64,000 nucleotides of DNA from Paenibacillus sp. PK3_47 (GTDB taxonomy: Bacteria; Bacillota; Bacilli; Paenibacillales; Paenibacillaceae): the NCBI RefSeq assembly GCF_023520895.1, contig NZ_CP026029.1, forward strand, positions 5,456,001 to 5,520,000, given 5' to 3'. Every line of letters begins with the position of its first letter. The stretch's first letter is position 1. This document shows positions 24,346-33,605 of this stretch, one piece after another. The notes below the pieces were generated by a model. That model was not told the origin of the DNA, searched no databases, and saw only the letters and a program-made list of their open reading frames with translations. A program made the position numbers and the translations under genes.

Positions 24346-25242
24346 GTGGCAAAGACAACCATCAAGCAGGACTCCGGCAGTATCTTCATTAAACTGATCA
24401 GTTACATCTCCATTACCATTTTTGCGCTGTTCTGCTTATTTCCCTTTGCCTTAATGATTTCTTCCTCGTTCATGAACGAGCAGGAAATTGTCCGGGAGGG
24501 ATACAAGCTGCTGCCGAATGAGCTCTCTTTTAAAGCATACGAAATGCTTCTTAGCAACTCTACACAGCTGATCAACGCTTACCAGGTTACGATTTTTATC
24601 ACTGTAGTAGGTACGGTGCTCGGGCTGTTCATGATGTCGATGGCCGGGTTCGTGCTCAACCGCAAGGACTTCAAATACCGCAACTTTTTTTCTTTCCTGA
24701 TCTACTTCACGACACTGTTCAGCGGCGGTCTGATCCCCACCTATATTCTGATGGTCAAGCATCTTCACTTGAAAGACAGCCTGTTCGCCATGATTCTCCC
24801 CGGGGTGGTCGGTGCCTGGTCGATCTTCCTGATGCGCAACTTCATGAAGGCGATTCCTGACTCCCTGTATGAATCCGCAACTATCGACGGGGCAGGCGAT
24901 TTCCGGATCTATTGGCGGATATTTATTCCGCTGGCGGTCCCGTCCCTGGCGACAATCGGACTGTTCTCGGCCCTCGGCTTCTGGAATGAGTGGTACAACG
25001 GAATGCTCTATATTGATACGCCGGAAAAATATCCGCTCCAGTACTTTTTGCAGCGAATGGTCAACCAGACGAACCTTGGGGCGTTAATCAACTCGGGGGC
25101 AGTGATCAATACGGCTGACCTGCCGACCCAATCCATCAAGATGGCTACAGCTGTTCTGGCTACCGGTCCGATCATTCTGCTCTATCCGTTTGTACAGCGC
25201 TACTTTGTATCTGGCCTCACCATCGGGGCAGTAAAAGGTTAA
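24346..25242 (+). CDS. Carbohydrate ABC transporter permease (YtcP type)
   Basis: GTG at 24346 follows AAAGGGGTG at a proper spacing, and an in-frame GTG at 24337 is part of that site; 298 residues. Six membrane helices, EAA-loop YESATIDGAGDFRIYWRIFI, and a C-terminal helix pair ending FVSGLTIGAVKG, the usual end of this family. It forms the second half of the membrane channel with the gene 27 bp upstream. The substrate is inferred from the neighbouring phosphorylase and beta-glucosidase: beta-1,2-gluco-oligosaccharides. Confidence 0.9.
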   Translation: MAKTTIKQDSGSIFIKLISYISITIFALFCLFPFALMISSSFMNEQEIVREGYKLLPNELSFKAYEMLLSNSTQLINAYQVTIFITVVGTVLGLFMMSMAGFVLNRKDFKYRNFFSFLIYFTTLFSGGLIPTYILMVKHLHLKDSLFAMILPGVVGAWSIFLMRNFMKAIPDSLYESATIDGAGDFRIYWRIFIPLAVPSLATIGLFSALGFWNEWYNGMLYIDTPEKYPLQYFLQRMVNQTNLGALINSGAVINTADLPTQSIKMATAVLATGPIILLYPFVQRYFVSGLTIGAVKG

Positions 25243-25314
25243 TGGATGCTTTATACAGGGCATTTATTATAGATCATATTTTCTAAAACAGAAGAGAAAA
25301 GGGAGGCTTACCTA

Positions 25315-26889
25315 ATGAAAGGTAAAAAAATTGCGTCTTCTTTAATTGCTGTACTCATGCTTGGCGGATTGCTGAGTGCCTGTTCTTCGGGCAATAATGC
25401 ATCCAATAATGAACCTGCTAATAGCGGGGCTGCGGAAACTTCCTCTAACGCGGGTGGAGTGGATACTTCTAAAGAAGCTAAGCTGGTATACTATCTTTGG
25501 GGCAGCGAAGGGGTTACCAATAAGGATATTATTGCCGAGATTAACAAAAAGCTTAAGGCTGACCTCAACACTACGATTGAAGTAAAGTACATCGACTGGC
25601 CGGATACGGCTACCAAATACCCGCTGCTGTTCGCTTCCGGTGAAAAGTTCGATATGTCTCATGCCTCACCGGGAGCGCCGGTATCTTATTTTACCCTGGC
25701 CAGCGAAGGTGCTCTGGTGGATATTACGGAAATGCTCGACAAGGTTGCTCCTACATTAAAGGCGGAGATCCCGGAAAGTGCCTGGCAGAATACCAAATAT
25801 AAAGGCAAGATCTACGGAGTTCCGAGTTTATACAGTGAATATACGCCTGCCGGCTATGCCTACCGTTCGGACTTGCTGGAGAAATACGGCATGGACAAAA
25901 TCGATTCTATCGATGACATGGTAAAATATATGGATAATGTCGTCGCCAATGAGTCCTTCCCGCCAATCAACGGCAAGGCTGAGGATGCGCAGAATATGTA
26001 CAGAATGCTAGTAGATACTACGGATATGTGGCTGAATGCGCCTGGCATATCGTCCGTGGAACTTAATCTCGTTACCAAAAGTCCGGAGGATTATAAAACA
26101 GTCTTCCATCCGGCATTCACCCAGGAATTTGAAGATTGGGCTGTGAAGATGCGGGAATGGGCGGACAAGGGCTATTGGGCAAAAGATGTTTTATCCGCAT
26201 CGCTTGGCGGTAAAGAAAACTTTAGAGCGGCGAATTCCGCAGGTTATCTCACCCATGCCCAGGACTGGATCGGCCAGTATGGCGCGGATATGAAGGCCCA
26301 GCCTGAATCTGATCCTTACTTCTTTACTTTTGCTGAAGCCAATAAAAAGATCAAACGCAAGATGGGTGTGGACAACTCGACGGTTATCAGCACAAATTCG
26401 GCCAATCCGGAACGGGCTCTGATGGTGATCGAGAAGTTCATGACTGATGAAAGCTACTATAACCTGATCCAGTACGGAATTGAAGGCAAGCACTACGTGA
26501 TCGAAGACGGAACCCTGAAAAAACCGGAAGGATTCAATGAACAAACCGATGGCGGCGGTTTCTCGGCCTGGTCCCTGCGCAATGACAAGTTTGTCATTCC
26601 TACCGAATCCGAAAACCCGGTCCGCAACTCCCTGTATGCTGAATGGGATAAGGTAGCCATCGATGATCCGTACAACGGCTTCAGCTTCGATCCGTCGAAT
26701 GTGACCACAGAGATTGCTGCCATTTCCAACGTCAATTCACAGCTGGGCATCCAGCTGATGCTGGGCAAAACCAGCAAAGATCCGAAAGAAGCTGTCGCAG
26801 ATTACCGTGAGCAGCTGAAAAAAGCAGGAGTCGACAAGGTCATTGCCGAAGTAGAAAAACAATTGGCTGATTTCGTTCCTGTCAATTAA
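25315..26889 (+). CDS. Extracellular sugar-binding lipoprotein of the ABC transporter
   Basis: The product has 524 residues. Residues 1-23 are a signal peptide with lipobox LLSAC, so Cys23 should be lipidated. A Ser/Asn/Gly-rich linker (24-50) is followed by the bilobed family 1-type binding domain (LVYYLWGSEGVTNKDIIAEI onward). It captures sugar outside the membrane and delivers it to the two permeases. The gene order permease-permease-binding protein is common in Paenibacillus loci. The equivalent Listeria protein (Lin1841) binds sophoro-oligosaccharides; binding specificity here is inferred. AGGGAGG precedes the ATG at 25315. Confidence 0.9.
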   Translation: MKGKKIASSLIAVLMLGGLLSACSSGNNASNNEPANSGAAETSSNAGGVDTSKEAKLVYYLWGSEGVTNKDIIAEINKKLKADLNTTIEVKYIDWPDTATKYPLLFASGEKFDMSHASPGAPVSYFTLASEGALVDITEMLDKVAPTLKAEIPESAWQNTKYKGKIYGVPSLYSEYTPAGYAYRSDLLEKYGMDKIDSIDDMVKYMDNVVANESFPPINGKAEDAQNMYRMLVDTTDMWLNAPGISSVELNLVTKSPEDYKTVFHPAFTQEFEDWAVKMREWADKGYWAKDVLSASLGGKENFRAANSAGYLTHAQDWIGQYGADMKAQPESDPYFFTFAEANKKIKRKMGVDNSTVISTNSANPERALMVIEKFMTDESYYNLIQYGIEGKHYVIEDGTLKKPEGFNEQTDGGGFSAWSLRNDKFVIPTESENPVRNSLYAEWDKVAIDDPYNGFSFDPSNVTTEIAAISNVNSQLGIQLMLGKTSKDPKEAVADYREQLKKAGVDKVIAEVEKQLADFVPVN

Positions 26890-26955
26890 AAGAAGGTAAA
26901 AGGTGTGGGGGAGCTGTCGGTGCATAGCTCCTTTACCCCTAAATGGAGGAATATA

Positions 26956-27978
26956 GTGGACGTAAATATCAAGGATATCGCGCGGATTTCCGGTGTCGGC
27001 ATCTCAACGGTTTCCAGGGTGATTAACAATAAGGGATTGGTGAGCAAGGCCACACGGGAGAAGGTTCTGAGTGTTGTCAAGGAATACAATTATATTCCCA
27101 ATTCCAATGCGCGGAATTTGAAAACTACGGAATCCAAAAATATCGCCCTCATGGTCAAGGGAATTACCAATCCCTTCTTCTCCACTATGATCAAAGAAAT
27201 TGAACGCCAGGTCAATTTGCGCGGCTATCCTTTTCTGATCCAGCAGGTAGAAGACGGGACAGATGAGATTAACGCTGCCATTCAGCTGGTGAAAGAGAAG
27301 AATCTGTGCGGGGTCATCTTTATGGGCGGAACCTATAATCATTCCGAGGAGAAGTTCAGGCAGCTGACGGTGCCCTTTGTGCTGACAACAATCACCTCTA
27401 CGCAGGAGGTGGACCCGGGGATCTTTTCCAGCGTGATCATCAATGAATGGAAGGAGGCCTATAAGGCCACCAATTACCTGATCTCACTGGGGCATACAAA
27501 TATCGGATTTCTGGCCAAGTCGCCATTGTTGGATGAAACAACGGGTAACCGCAGGTTTTTGGGCTACAAGCAGGCTCTCACCGAACATGGTCTGTCTTAT
27601 GATGCCGGCCTTGTCGGAGACTGCGAATATAGTCCGAGCTCGGGATTTGATGCGGCGCGCAGGCTGCTTAACAAGAATAAAGGGATGACGGCCATTTTTG
27701 CCGCCTCGGATACGATTGCCATCGGTGCGGCCAAAGCCATGCTGACCGCCGGGCTCTCCATCCCTGATGATATCTCGATCCTTGGATTTGACGGTATCGA
27801 AATGGCGGAGTATTATCATCCTTCTCTGGATACAATCAGCCAGCCGGGGACAGAAATGGCCTTATCCAGTGTGAATGTCCTGTTCGACCTCATTTCCGGA
27901 CGCTCAGGCCATCAGCATCTGGTCTATGATGCCGTACTGCTCAAAAGAGGCTCCTGCAAAATGATCAAAGCCCATTAG
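26956..27978 (+). CDS. LacI family regulator of the beta-1,2-glucan locus
   Basis: GTG at 26956 follows GGAGGA by five bases, and the protein then starts VDVNIKDIARISGVGISTVS, the canonical LacI helix-turn-helix. An upstream in-frame start at 26905 would add a non-homologous tail. Length is 340 residues. The hinge helix (NARNLKTTESKNIALM) and the sugar-binding core follow. It lies 66 bp after the binding-protein gene, in the same operon, so it is autoregulated. The two mirror-image operators (23123 and 23323) are the likely targets. The inducer is presumably a beta-1,2-linked sugar. Confidence 0.9.
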   Translation: MDVNIKDIARISGVGISTVSRVINNKGLVSKATREKVLSVVKEYNYIPNSNARNLKTTESKNIALMVKGITNPFFSTMIKEIERQVNLRGYPFLIQQVEDGTDEINAAIQLVKEKNLCGVIFMGGTYNHSEEKFRQLTVPFVLTTITSTQEVDPGIFSSVIINEWKEAYKATNYLISLGHTNIGFLAKSPLLDETTGNRRFLGYKQALTEHGLSYDAGLVGDCEYSPSSGFDAARRLLNKNKGMTAIFAASDTIAIGAAKAMLTAGLSIPDDISILGFDGIEMAEYYHPSLDTISQPGTEMALSSVNVLFDLISGRSGHQHLVYDAVLLKRGSCKMIKAH

Positions 27979-28024
27979 AAGCCGAAGAGGACATCCGGTG
28001 TTTTAGTAAAAGCTATGAGAAGCA

Positions 28025-28053
28025 AGAAGCAGAGGCCGCTCTGCTTCTTTTTT
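28025..28053 (+). terminator. Terminator of the transporter operon
   Basis: AGAAGCAGAG-GCCG-CTCTGCTTCT followed by TTTT. Confidence 0.9.
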
Positions 28054-28130
28054 GTACTTCAAAATTCGGGTATACTATTCTGAAATAACAGTGTCCTTTT
28101 TTGACAATAACATACGGGGGATGATCAAGC

Positions 28131-30152
28131 GTGGAGACTTTTCTGGCCGTGCTGCTAATGCTTGCTCTTATTGCGGCTTCCAATATCGTGAACCGGTTTA
28201 TCCCGTTTGTTCCGATTCCCCTGATCCAGATTGGATTGGGAATTATTGCTGCGCTTGTACCGACGGGAATACATATGGAGTTTGAGCCTGAGCTGTTTTT
28301 TATTCTGTTTATTGCCCCGCTGCTGTACAATGACGGGAGGCGGACACCCCGGGATGAATTATGGAACCTCAGGGCACCTATCCTGCTGCTGGCCCTGGGT
28401 CTTGTCTTTGTAACCGTATTTGCCGCCGGATATGCCATTCACTGGATGATTCCGTCCATTCCGCTGGCGGCAGCCTTCGCACTTGCGGCGATTCTCTCGC
28501 CGACAGATGCTGTTGCCGTCAGCTCGCTGGCCGGAAGAGTCCATCTGCCCAAGAGCATCCACCGCATTCTGGAAGGCGAGTCCCTGATGAATGACGCTTC
28601 CGGGCTGGTTGCTTTTAAATTTGCAATTGCAGCGATGGTTACCGGCGTATTCTCACTGCCCAAGGCGACGCTCAGCTTCATTATGATTGCGGCCGGCGGA
28701 CTGCTGCTGGGAGCGGCGCTGTCCTTCCTGCTGATCCGGCTGAGTATATTTATCCGCAGGTTCGGCATGGAGGATGTCACGATGCATGTCCTGCTGCAGA
28801 TCCTTACACCGTTTATTATTTATCTGGTCAGCGAGGAGATGGGCGTGTCGGGAATCCTGGCCGTTGTAGCCGGAGGGATCGTCTATGCGATCGAGAAGGA
28901 CCGTGCTGCATCTCCGCAGTATAAGCTGCAGCTTGTATCGGCCAGTACCTGGTCGGTGCTGCTGTTTATCCTGAACGGGATGGTGTTCCTGATTCTCGGC
29001 GTATCGGTTCCGGATGTGGCCAGGGTCATCATCGTGGATGAATCCATGAATAATTTTATGGTGGCAGCTTATGTACTGGCGATCACGCTGCTGCTGCTTG
29101 TGCTGCGGTTTCTCTGGGTATATGCCTATTCCTTGTTCGAAAGCCGCAGGCTCAGGACAGACAAGGCGCCGCTGAAGGCGCAGCTGATCACCTCAATTTC
29201 CGGTGTGCGCGGAGCCGTAACGCTGGCCGGGGCTTTCTCGATCCCGCTGGTTCTGGGAGACGGCTCCCCATTTCCCGAACGCGACCTGATCATTGCCCTC
29301 GCCGCCGGGGTTATTCTGGTGTGGCTGGTCCTGGCCAGTATATTCCTGCCTATATTGGCAGGGAAGGAGGAGATTGCTGCTGAAGCCCCGGATTCGAAGA
29401 GCACGGAGCTGGCTGCAAGGTCAGTTGTGATTGATGCCGGAATGGCGATGCTGCGCAGCCTGGCTGCAGAGAATCCGGGTTCTTCAACCCAGCCGGCACT
29501 GCTGGAGTTTACCGATAAGATCGACAGGCTTTGTGCTCCCAAGACAGAGAACGATATCGCTGCCGAGAAGTTCCGCAAGCTGGGGGTTCAAGCACGCCTG
29601 GACGGTCTGGAGGCAGAGCGGGCAGCACTCCGGCAGATGGTGGAAGCAGGGAGCATTGCCACTCCGGTTGCCGCCCGGATGGAGCAAATTCTGGATCATA
29701 CAGAATCACTGCTCTGCCGCCGGCTGGATACGCAGATTAAATTTTCGTTTACGGAAATCCAGCGCCTGTTCTCTGGGCTGTTTTCCGGCCGCCTGGATGG
29801 GGAAGAAGGCCGGAAGGCCGTCCAGAATGCCGAGAGCGCACGCCAGGCCAAAATCGCGATGTGCCAGGCGGCAGTGTCCGCGGTCAGCGGGGGAATCAGT
29901 GATGAGAACCGTGCGGCTGCGCAGCGGGTGATTGACAAGTATGAGCGGCTGGAGTCGCGGCTTGCGCAGGGCGAAGGCTGGAGCAAGGATGGTATTATTG
30001 ATGATGAGAAGCTGGAGCTGAAGCTCAAGGCGATTCAGGAGCAGCGGGATACCGTGCAGCAAATGTATCAGGAGGGCGCAATTAACCTCAAGATTGCCGG
30101 CAGGCTGCGGCGGTTTGTCGATCAGCTGGAAACATCGATTTGGGAGGATTAA
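28131..30152 (+). CDS. Na+/H+ antiporter, CPA1 family (NhaK/YvgP-like)
   Basis: The GTG start at 28131 lies about ten bases after ACGGGGG; 673 residues, equal to Bacillus NhaK (YvgP). Residues 1-410 hold 12 or so membrane helices. LSPTDAVAVSSL (about 123-134) and GESLMNDASGLVAF (147-160) carry the conserved acidic residues of the CPA1 ion site, and SGVRGAVTLAGAFSIP is the third signature. The C-terminal 250 residues are a charged cytoplasmic coiled-coil-like region, as in NhaK. It exports Na+ (or K+/Li+) in exchange for protons. A GNAT gene follows after one base and is probably coupled. Confidence 0.9.
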   Translation: METFLAVLLMLALIAASNIVNRFIPFVPIPLIQIGLGIIAALVPTGIHMEFEPELFFILFIAPLLYNDGRRTPRDELWNLRAPILLLALGLVFVTVFAAGYAIHWMIPSIPLAAAFALAAILSPTDAVAVSSLAGRVHLPKSIHRILEGESLMNDASGLVAFKFAIAAMVTGVFSLPKATLSFIMIAAGGLLLGAALSFLLIRLSIFIRRFGMEDVTMHVLLQILTPFIIYLVSEEMGVSGILAVVAGGIVYAIEKDRAASPQYKLQLVSASTWSVLLFILNGMVFLILGVSVPDVARVIIVDESMNNFMVAAYVLAITLLLLVLRFLWVYAYSLFESRRLRTDKAPLKAQLITSISGVRGAVTLAGAFSIPLVLGDGSPFPERDLIIALAAGVILVWLVLASIFLPILAGKEEIAAEAPDSKSTELAARSVVIDAGMAMLRSLAAENPGSSTQPALLEFTDKIDRLCAPKTENDIAAEKFRKLGVQARLDGLEAERAALRQMVEAGSIATPVAARMEQILDHTESLLCRRLDTQIKFSFTEIQRLFSGLFSGRLDGEEGRKAVQNAESARQAKIAMCQAAVSAVSGGISDENRAAAQRVIDKYERLESRLAQGEGWSKDGIIDDEKLELKLKAIQEQRDTVQQMYQEGAINLKIAGRLRRFVDQLETSIWED

Positions 30153-30153
30153 C

Positions 30154-30666
30154 ATGGGCAAAGCTGAAGCAACCGGATTGTCTTTCACAGAGATCGGGGA
30201 AGAGCATCTGGAAGATGTGCTGGATATCTACAATTATTATGTAATGAATACGACCGTATCTTTTCATACGGAGCCGCAGACTTTACAGGAGATGCGCCAG
30301 GCAGTATTGAACGGGGATCACCGCTTTAAATCTTATGCCATCGTGCAGGACGGCAGCATGCGGGGCTATGTGCTTATTGCCAGACACAAGAACAAGCAGG
30401 CGTATGACACATCCGGCGAGATCAGTATTTATCTGCGGCCGGGCCAAGGCGGACGGGGTCTTGGCGGGGAGGCGCTCAGCTTCATAGAGGAACAGGCCGC
30501 GGAACTGGGCTTTCTCGTGCTGGTCGCTACCGTCTGTGCAGATAATGAGCCAAGCCGGCGGCTGTTCCTGAAGCACGGGTATGAGCAGAGTGCCCTGTTC
30601 AGGGAGATCGGGTACAAGTTCGGCAGGTGGCTGGATATTGTCAGTTATCAGAAGATTGTGGGATGA
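30154..30666 (+). CDS. GNAT N-acetyltransferase, phosphinothricin-acetyltransferase-like
   Basis: ATG at 30154 follows GGGAGGA; one base separates it from the antiporter stop. Length 170 residues. IYNYYVMNTTVSFHTEPQT near residue 25 is the typical substrate-side segment of the PAT/bar-like subgroup, SIYLRPGQGGRGLGGEAL (about 90-107) holds the acetyl-CoA pyrophosphate loop, and VCADNEPSRRLFLKHGYEQ is the motif B region. It acetylates an amine of unknown identity, possibly a methionine sulfoximine or phosphinothricin-like toxin or an amino acid. Confidence 0.86.
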   Translation: MGKAEATGLSFTEIGEEHLEDVLDIYNYYVMNTTVSFHTEPQTLQEMRQAVLNGDHRFKSYAIVQDGSMRGYVLIARHKNKQAYDTSGEISIYLRPGQGGRGLGGEALSFIEEQAAELGFLVLVATVCADNEPSRRLFLKHGYEQSALFREIGYKFGRWLDIVSYQKIVG

Positions 30667-30719
30667 CTTTGTTCCTAGCTTATATTGCGACTGACAGCAA
30701 CTTTAGGTGCGGATACTCT

Positions 30720-30906
30720 TTAGATGTATTTCATACAACTAAAGACATCTATTTTTATACAGGAAGGGTTTTAGTTGCAGTTTCTGCAATTAAAAACCCC
30801 CTTTAACCGCAAAAGGAGCCTTTACGTCATTTTTAATTGCACAGAATACAGTTAAGTTTCTGAATCCGGTTTTTGGTCGTCTTTTAGCTGCAGGAAATAC
30901 AATTAT
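30720..30906. repeat. Tetra-palindromic intergenic element, class B copy 1
   Basis: Units at 30720-30742, 30771-30793, 30833-30855 and 30884-30906; centres 30731, 30782, 30844 and 30895 (51, 62, 51). Cores are TGTAT...ATACA, TTGCAG...CTGCAA and similar. Units 1-2 have TTTC in the middle and units 3-4 GAA(A), showing the reversed orientation. It lies between convergent genes. Confidence 0.85.
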
Positions 30907-30934
30907 TTGCTGTTCATGCCTTAGAACTGGTGAT

Positions 30935-30989
30935 GAAAAAGCCCGTCCACCTCACAAGGATTAGATCCCTGCAGGCGGATGGGCTTTTT
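30935..30989. terminator. Bidirectional terminator between GNAT and thrE genes
   Basis: AAAAAGCCCGTCC pairs with GGATGGGCTTTTT. Both strands end in five T. Confidence 0.85.
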
Positions 30990-30994
30990 GCGGT

Positions 30995-31417
30995 TTATCT
31001 GGCCTTGCGGCGGAGCATCTGCCCGAGCACTTCACTGAGCACGAGACCGGTGGCGATGGCTCCCGAGAGAAGCAGAGCCTGCACCGCATACTGGATGGCC
31101 TGATTGTTGTCATTTTCCACGAAATTGCGCATGGCATCATAAGCCAGTCCTCCCGGGACCATGGGGATGATTCCCCCGACGCTGAAGATGATGACCGGCA
31201 TTTTATAGTAGCGGGCAAAAAATTGGCTGATGACACCGACTACCACTGTAGCGGCAAAAGTGGCAATTACCGTATCCAGCTCTTTCTCAAGCTGCAGATA
31301 CAGGATCCAGCCGACCATCCCGGCAAAGCCGCACTGCAGCAGCGCACGTTTCGGTGCATTGAACAGGATACAGAATGTGGCTGCGGCAATAAAGCTGGTT
31401 ATTAGCTGCAAAATCAT
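30995..31417 (-). CDS. Threonine/serine exporter, small subunit (ThrE C-terminal type)
   Basis: The product has 140 residues with four or five membrane helices (LITSFIAAATFCILFNAPKR, then VVGVISQFFARYYKMPVIIF). The motif GGIIPMVPGGLAYDAM is the conserved signature of the ThrE_2/DUF3815 half. In the single-chain ThrE this segment is the C-terminal half; here it is a separate gene 49 bp after the other half. Together they should export threonine and serine. It ends next to a bidirectional terminator. Confidence 0.88.
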   Translation of the reverse strand: MILQLITSFIAAATFCILFNAPKRALLQCGFAGMVGWILYLQLEKELDTVIATFAATVVVGVISQFFARYYKMPVIIFSVGGIIPMVPGGLAYDAMRNFVENDNNQAIQYAVQALLLSGAIATGLVLSEVLGQMLRRKAR

Positions 31418-31466
31418 GAACGGTTACCTCTTTCACATGGGTGTTCAACCTGCGGAATCTTCGATT

Positions 31467-32234
31467 CTAAAAAAGTGACAGCACAAGCCCTATGCCTGTC
31501 CCAATCGCAAAAGCGGTCAGAAACGCATCGGCTCCCTTGGACAGTCCTGATACCAGGTGCCCGGCCATCAGATCACGGACCGCATTCGTAATAAGAAGTC
31601 CCGGAACAAGCGGCATAACGGAGCCGATGATGATCTTGTCCATTTCCTGGCCGATCCCGAATTTGACGGAGAAGAAGGTGATCAGGCCAATCAGGAACGA
31701 AGCGGAGAATTCTGCAAAAAACCTCACCTGTACAAGCCTGTGCAGGTAGATGACAGCGGCGTAGCCGAGTCCTGATACCAGAAGAGCCGGAAGGGCATCC
31801 CAGAGGCTGCCTTTGAACATCACGGTGAAGCAGGCGCCGGTGAGGGCCGCGGCAGCGATCTGCACCCATATAGGATAAGCATGGGCCGAATCATCCACTG
31901 CGCCGAGACGTTCGCGGGCTTCGGCTGCGCTCAGCTGGCGTTCACTGAGCCGGCGCGAGATGTCGTTGACCTCGGAGACCTTCTGCAGGTCGGTGGTCCG
32001 CTCAGCGATCCGGAACAGCTTGACCGGCTCCGTCCGGCTCGTTGTGAACATAATGATTGTTGGCGTCACGTAGCTGTGCGCTCCCGGGAATCCGAGTGCC
32101 GCCGCCATGCGCGTCATCGTATCTTCCACCCTGTAGGTTTCCGCGCCGCTCTGCAGCATAATTTTTCCGGCCAGCAGGCAGAGATCGATAATGTCATGCG
32201 CGGAAGTATTGATGTTATTGCTTGTGCTATCCAA
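31467..32234 (-). CDS. Threonine/serine exporter, large subunit (DUF1212/ThrE N-terminal type)
   Basis: The product has 255 residues. A cytoplasmic N-terminal domain (residues 1-115, with LCLLAGKIMLQSGAETYRVEDT, the family signature) precedes five membrane helices, and GSVMPLVPGLLITNAVRDLM repeats the signature seen in the small subunit. It is the first gene of the two-gene exporter operon. The initiator ATG at 32234 is preceded by a weak GAAAG-like ribosome site. Substrate is inferred from the family. Confidence 0.88.
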   Translation of the reverse strand: MDSTSNNINTSAHDIIDLCLLAGKIMLQSGAETYRVEDTMTRMAAALGFPGAHSYVTPTIIMFTTSRTEPVKLFRIAERTTDLQKVSEVNDISRRLSERQLSAAEARERLGAVDDSAHAYPIWVQIAAAALTGACFTVMFKGSLWDALPALLVSGLGYAAVIYLHRLVQVRFFAEFSASFLIGLITFFSVKFGIGQEMDKIIIGSVMPLVPGLLITNAVRDLMAGHLVSGLSKGADAFLTAFAIGTGIGLVLSLF

Positions 32235-32390
32235 CTTCTTTCGATCCTCCCCTGGAATGTTATCTATTTCTGATTGTCGCCGTAATTTCTGAAAATATCA
32301 AGCTTTATTCATTTATTTTATTTTTGAAATAAATGTCTGGGCGGTGTTCAGCTGCAGAGTCTATTTTACAGGCCGCTAAGGAGAGAACAG

Positions 32391-32972
32391 TTATTTTTCA
32401 AGGGTGCACAGACCGGTTGCCACACCGCCGGCGAAGATGGTCAGGATGGAATGAAAGAAGGTTTCCTTGGAGATCAGCACCCCGCCAGCCCCGATGATCA
32501 GAATATCGGACAGGAAAATGATGGCGCCAATGTTAAGCGGGACATACCGGTGAATAAATTTGGCAAGCAGATCGGTGCCTCCGGTGCTGGCTTTGAACCT
32601 CAGCATCAGCCCGACCCCCGTTCCCATCAGAAAGCCGCCGAGAATGGCGCTGGAGATTGAACCAACCTCGATATAGTATAAAAAGTAGAACTGGAGCGGA
32701 CCCAGCAGTTCAATCAGAAATGATGAAATCAGCAGGCCCAGCACACTGTTATAGAATATGTCCCGCTCCTTCACCCAGGCCAGCAGGAAAACAGGAAGAC
32801 TGCACAAAACAATGGCCAGTCCGATTTTGGCGCCGGAGAGATAATTCATAATGAGGGCGATGCCGATAATCCCCCCGTCGAGGATTTTATAGGGAACTAG
32901 GAAAAAGTTAGCAGCAGCAGCGATCAGCAGACTTCCAAGAACAATAACGGTAAACCTTGGGATCGGGCGCAT
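32391..32972 (-). CDS. YitT family membrane protein, short form
   Basis: I prefer the ATG at 32972 (MRPIPRF), nine bases after GGAG, to an ATG at 32996; 193 residues. Five membrane helices are visible, and the YitT-core motifs LDGGIIGIALIMNYL and GFLMGTGVGLMLRFKASTGG are present. The usual C-terminal DUF2179 cytoplasmic domain (about 80 residues) is absent, as in the shorter members. Function of the family is not known. It is divergent from the short gene at 33175. Confidence 0.85.
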   Translation of the reverse strand: MRPIPRFTVIVLGSLLIAAAANFFLVPYKILDGGIIGIALIMNYLSGAKIGLAIVLCSLPVFLLAWVKERDIFYNSVLGLLISSFLIELLGPLQFYFLYYIEVGSISSAILGGFLMGTGVGLMLRFKASTGGTDLLAKFIHRYVPLNIGAIIFLSDILIIGAGGVLISKETFFHSILTIFAGGVATGLCTLEK

Positions 32973-33174
32973 AGTCAACATCTCCATTTTAAGCATAAAG
33001 GCATGTCTTAATAAGTATGCATGGAGTTGGGAAAAAATAGCTGTTCTGCAAAGCTCATATTCCCCGCCATTGATGATCTTATGAAATAGTACTTGCGGGA
33101 GAAGATATAAGCAGATATATTAATAGTAATATTTACGATTAAAATAAAAATGTAGTAAAGTGAGTGAAGAACGG

Positions 33175-33384
33175 ATGGATTTTACATACAAGATTCTGGA
33201 AAGTGATATTGATCTGCTGGCAGCTGCGCTGTCGGAGGTGAAGGTAGCAGTTGCTGTAAAAGACATGGAGGAGGATGTGCTGGAGAGCGGAGGACGGATT
33301 ATTGAGTATACACCCAACTCGGTACGTATCCGCGGGCTGTCCTACTGCCGGAGAATGTATGAATTTCGGGCCCTTTCCAGATAA
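33175..33384 (+). CDS. Small hypothetical protein, 69 residues
   Basis: A frame of 69 codons starts at ATG 33175 (a GTG at 33160 has no ribosome site). The upstream AGTGAG at about ten bases is only a moderate ribosome site. The protein is acidic (LESDIDLLAAALSEV, KDMEEDVLESGG) with a basic C-terminus (RIRGLSYCRRMYEFR) and has no membrane segment. I do not recognise it. Codon use is ordinary for the window, so I consider it probably real. Confidence 0.5.
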   Translation: MDFTYKILESDIDLLAAALSEVKVAVAVKDMEEDVLESGGRIIEYTPNSVRIRGLSYCRRMYEFRALSR

Positions 33385-33531
33385 GCTGGCGTTGTGATGC
33401 GATGAGCAGGAAGGATAGAGGAAAATCAGGTCAATGAGCTTAAGAAACCGGGAGCATTATCTGAGCTGCAGGTGCGTTGAAGGCCGGTTTAATGTCCGTA
33501 TTCTAGAAAAATGTTTCGTGGAGCGTGCCGA

Positions 33532-33605
33532 GCTCAGCCGTGGATTGTGTTCAGATCAGCCATGGAGCGTGACCAGATCAGCCATGGAGTGTGACCCTAT
33601 CAGCC
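33532..33605. repeat. 22-bp tandem repeat, three copies plus a partial
   Basis: Copies at 33532-33553, 33554-33575 and 33576-33597 (core GATCAGCCATGGAGCGTGAC) plus eight bases of a fourth. It runs directly into the tetra-palindromic element. The gap 33385-33856 contains no gene. Confidence 0.8.
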
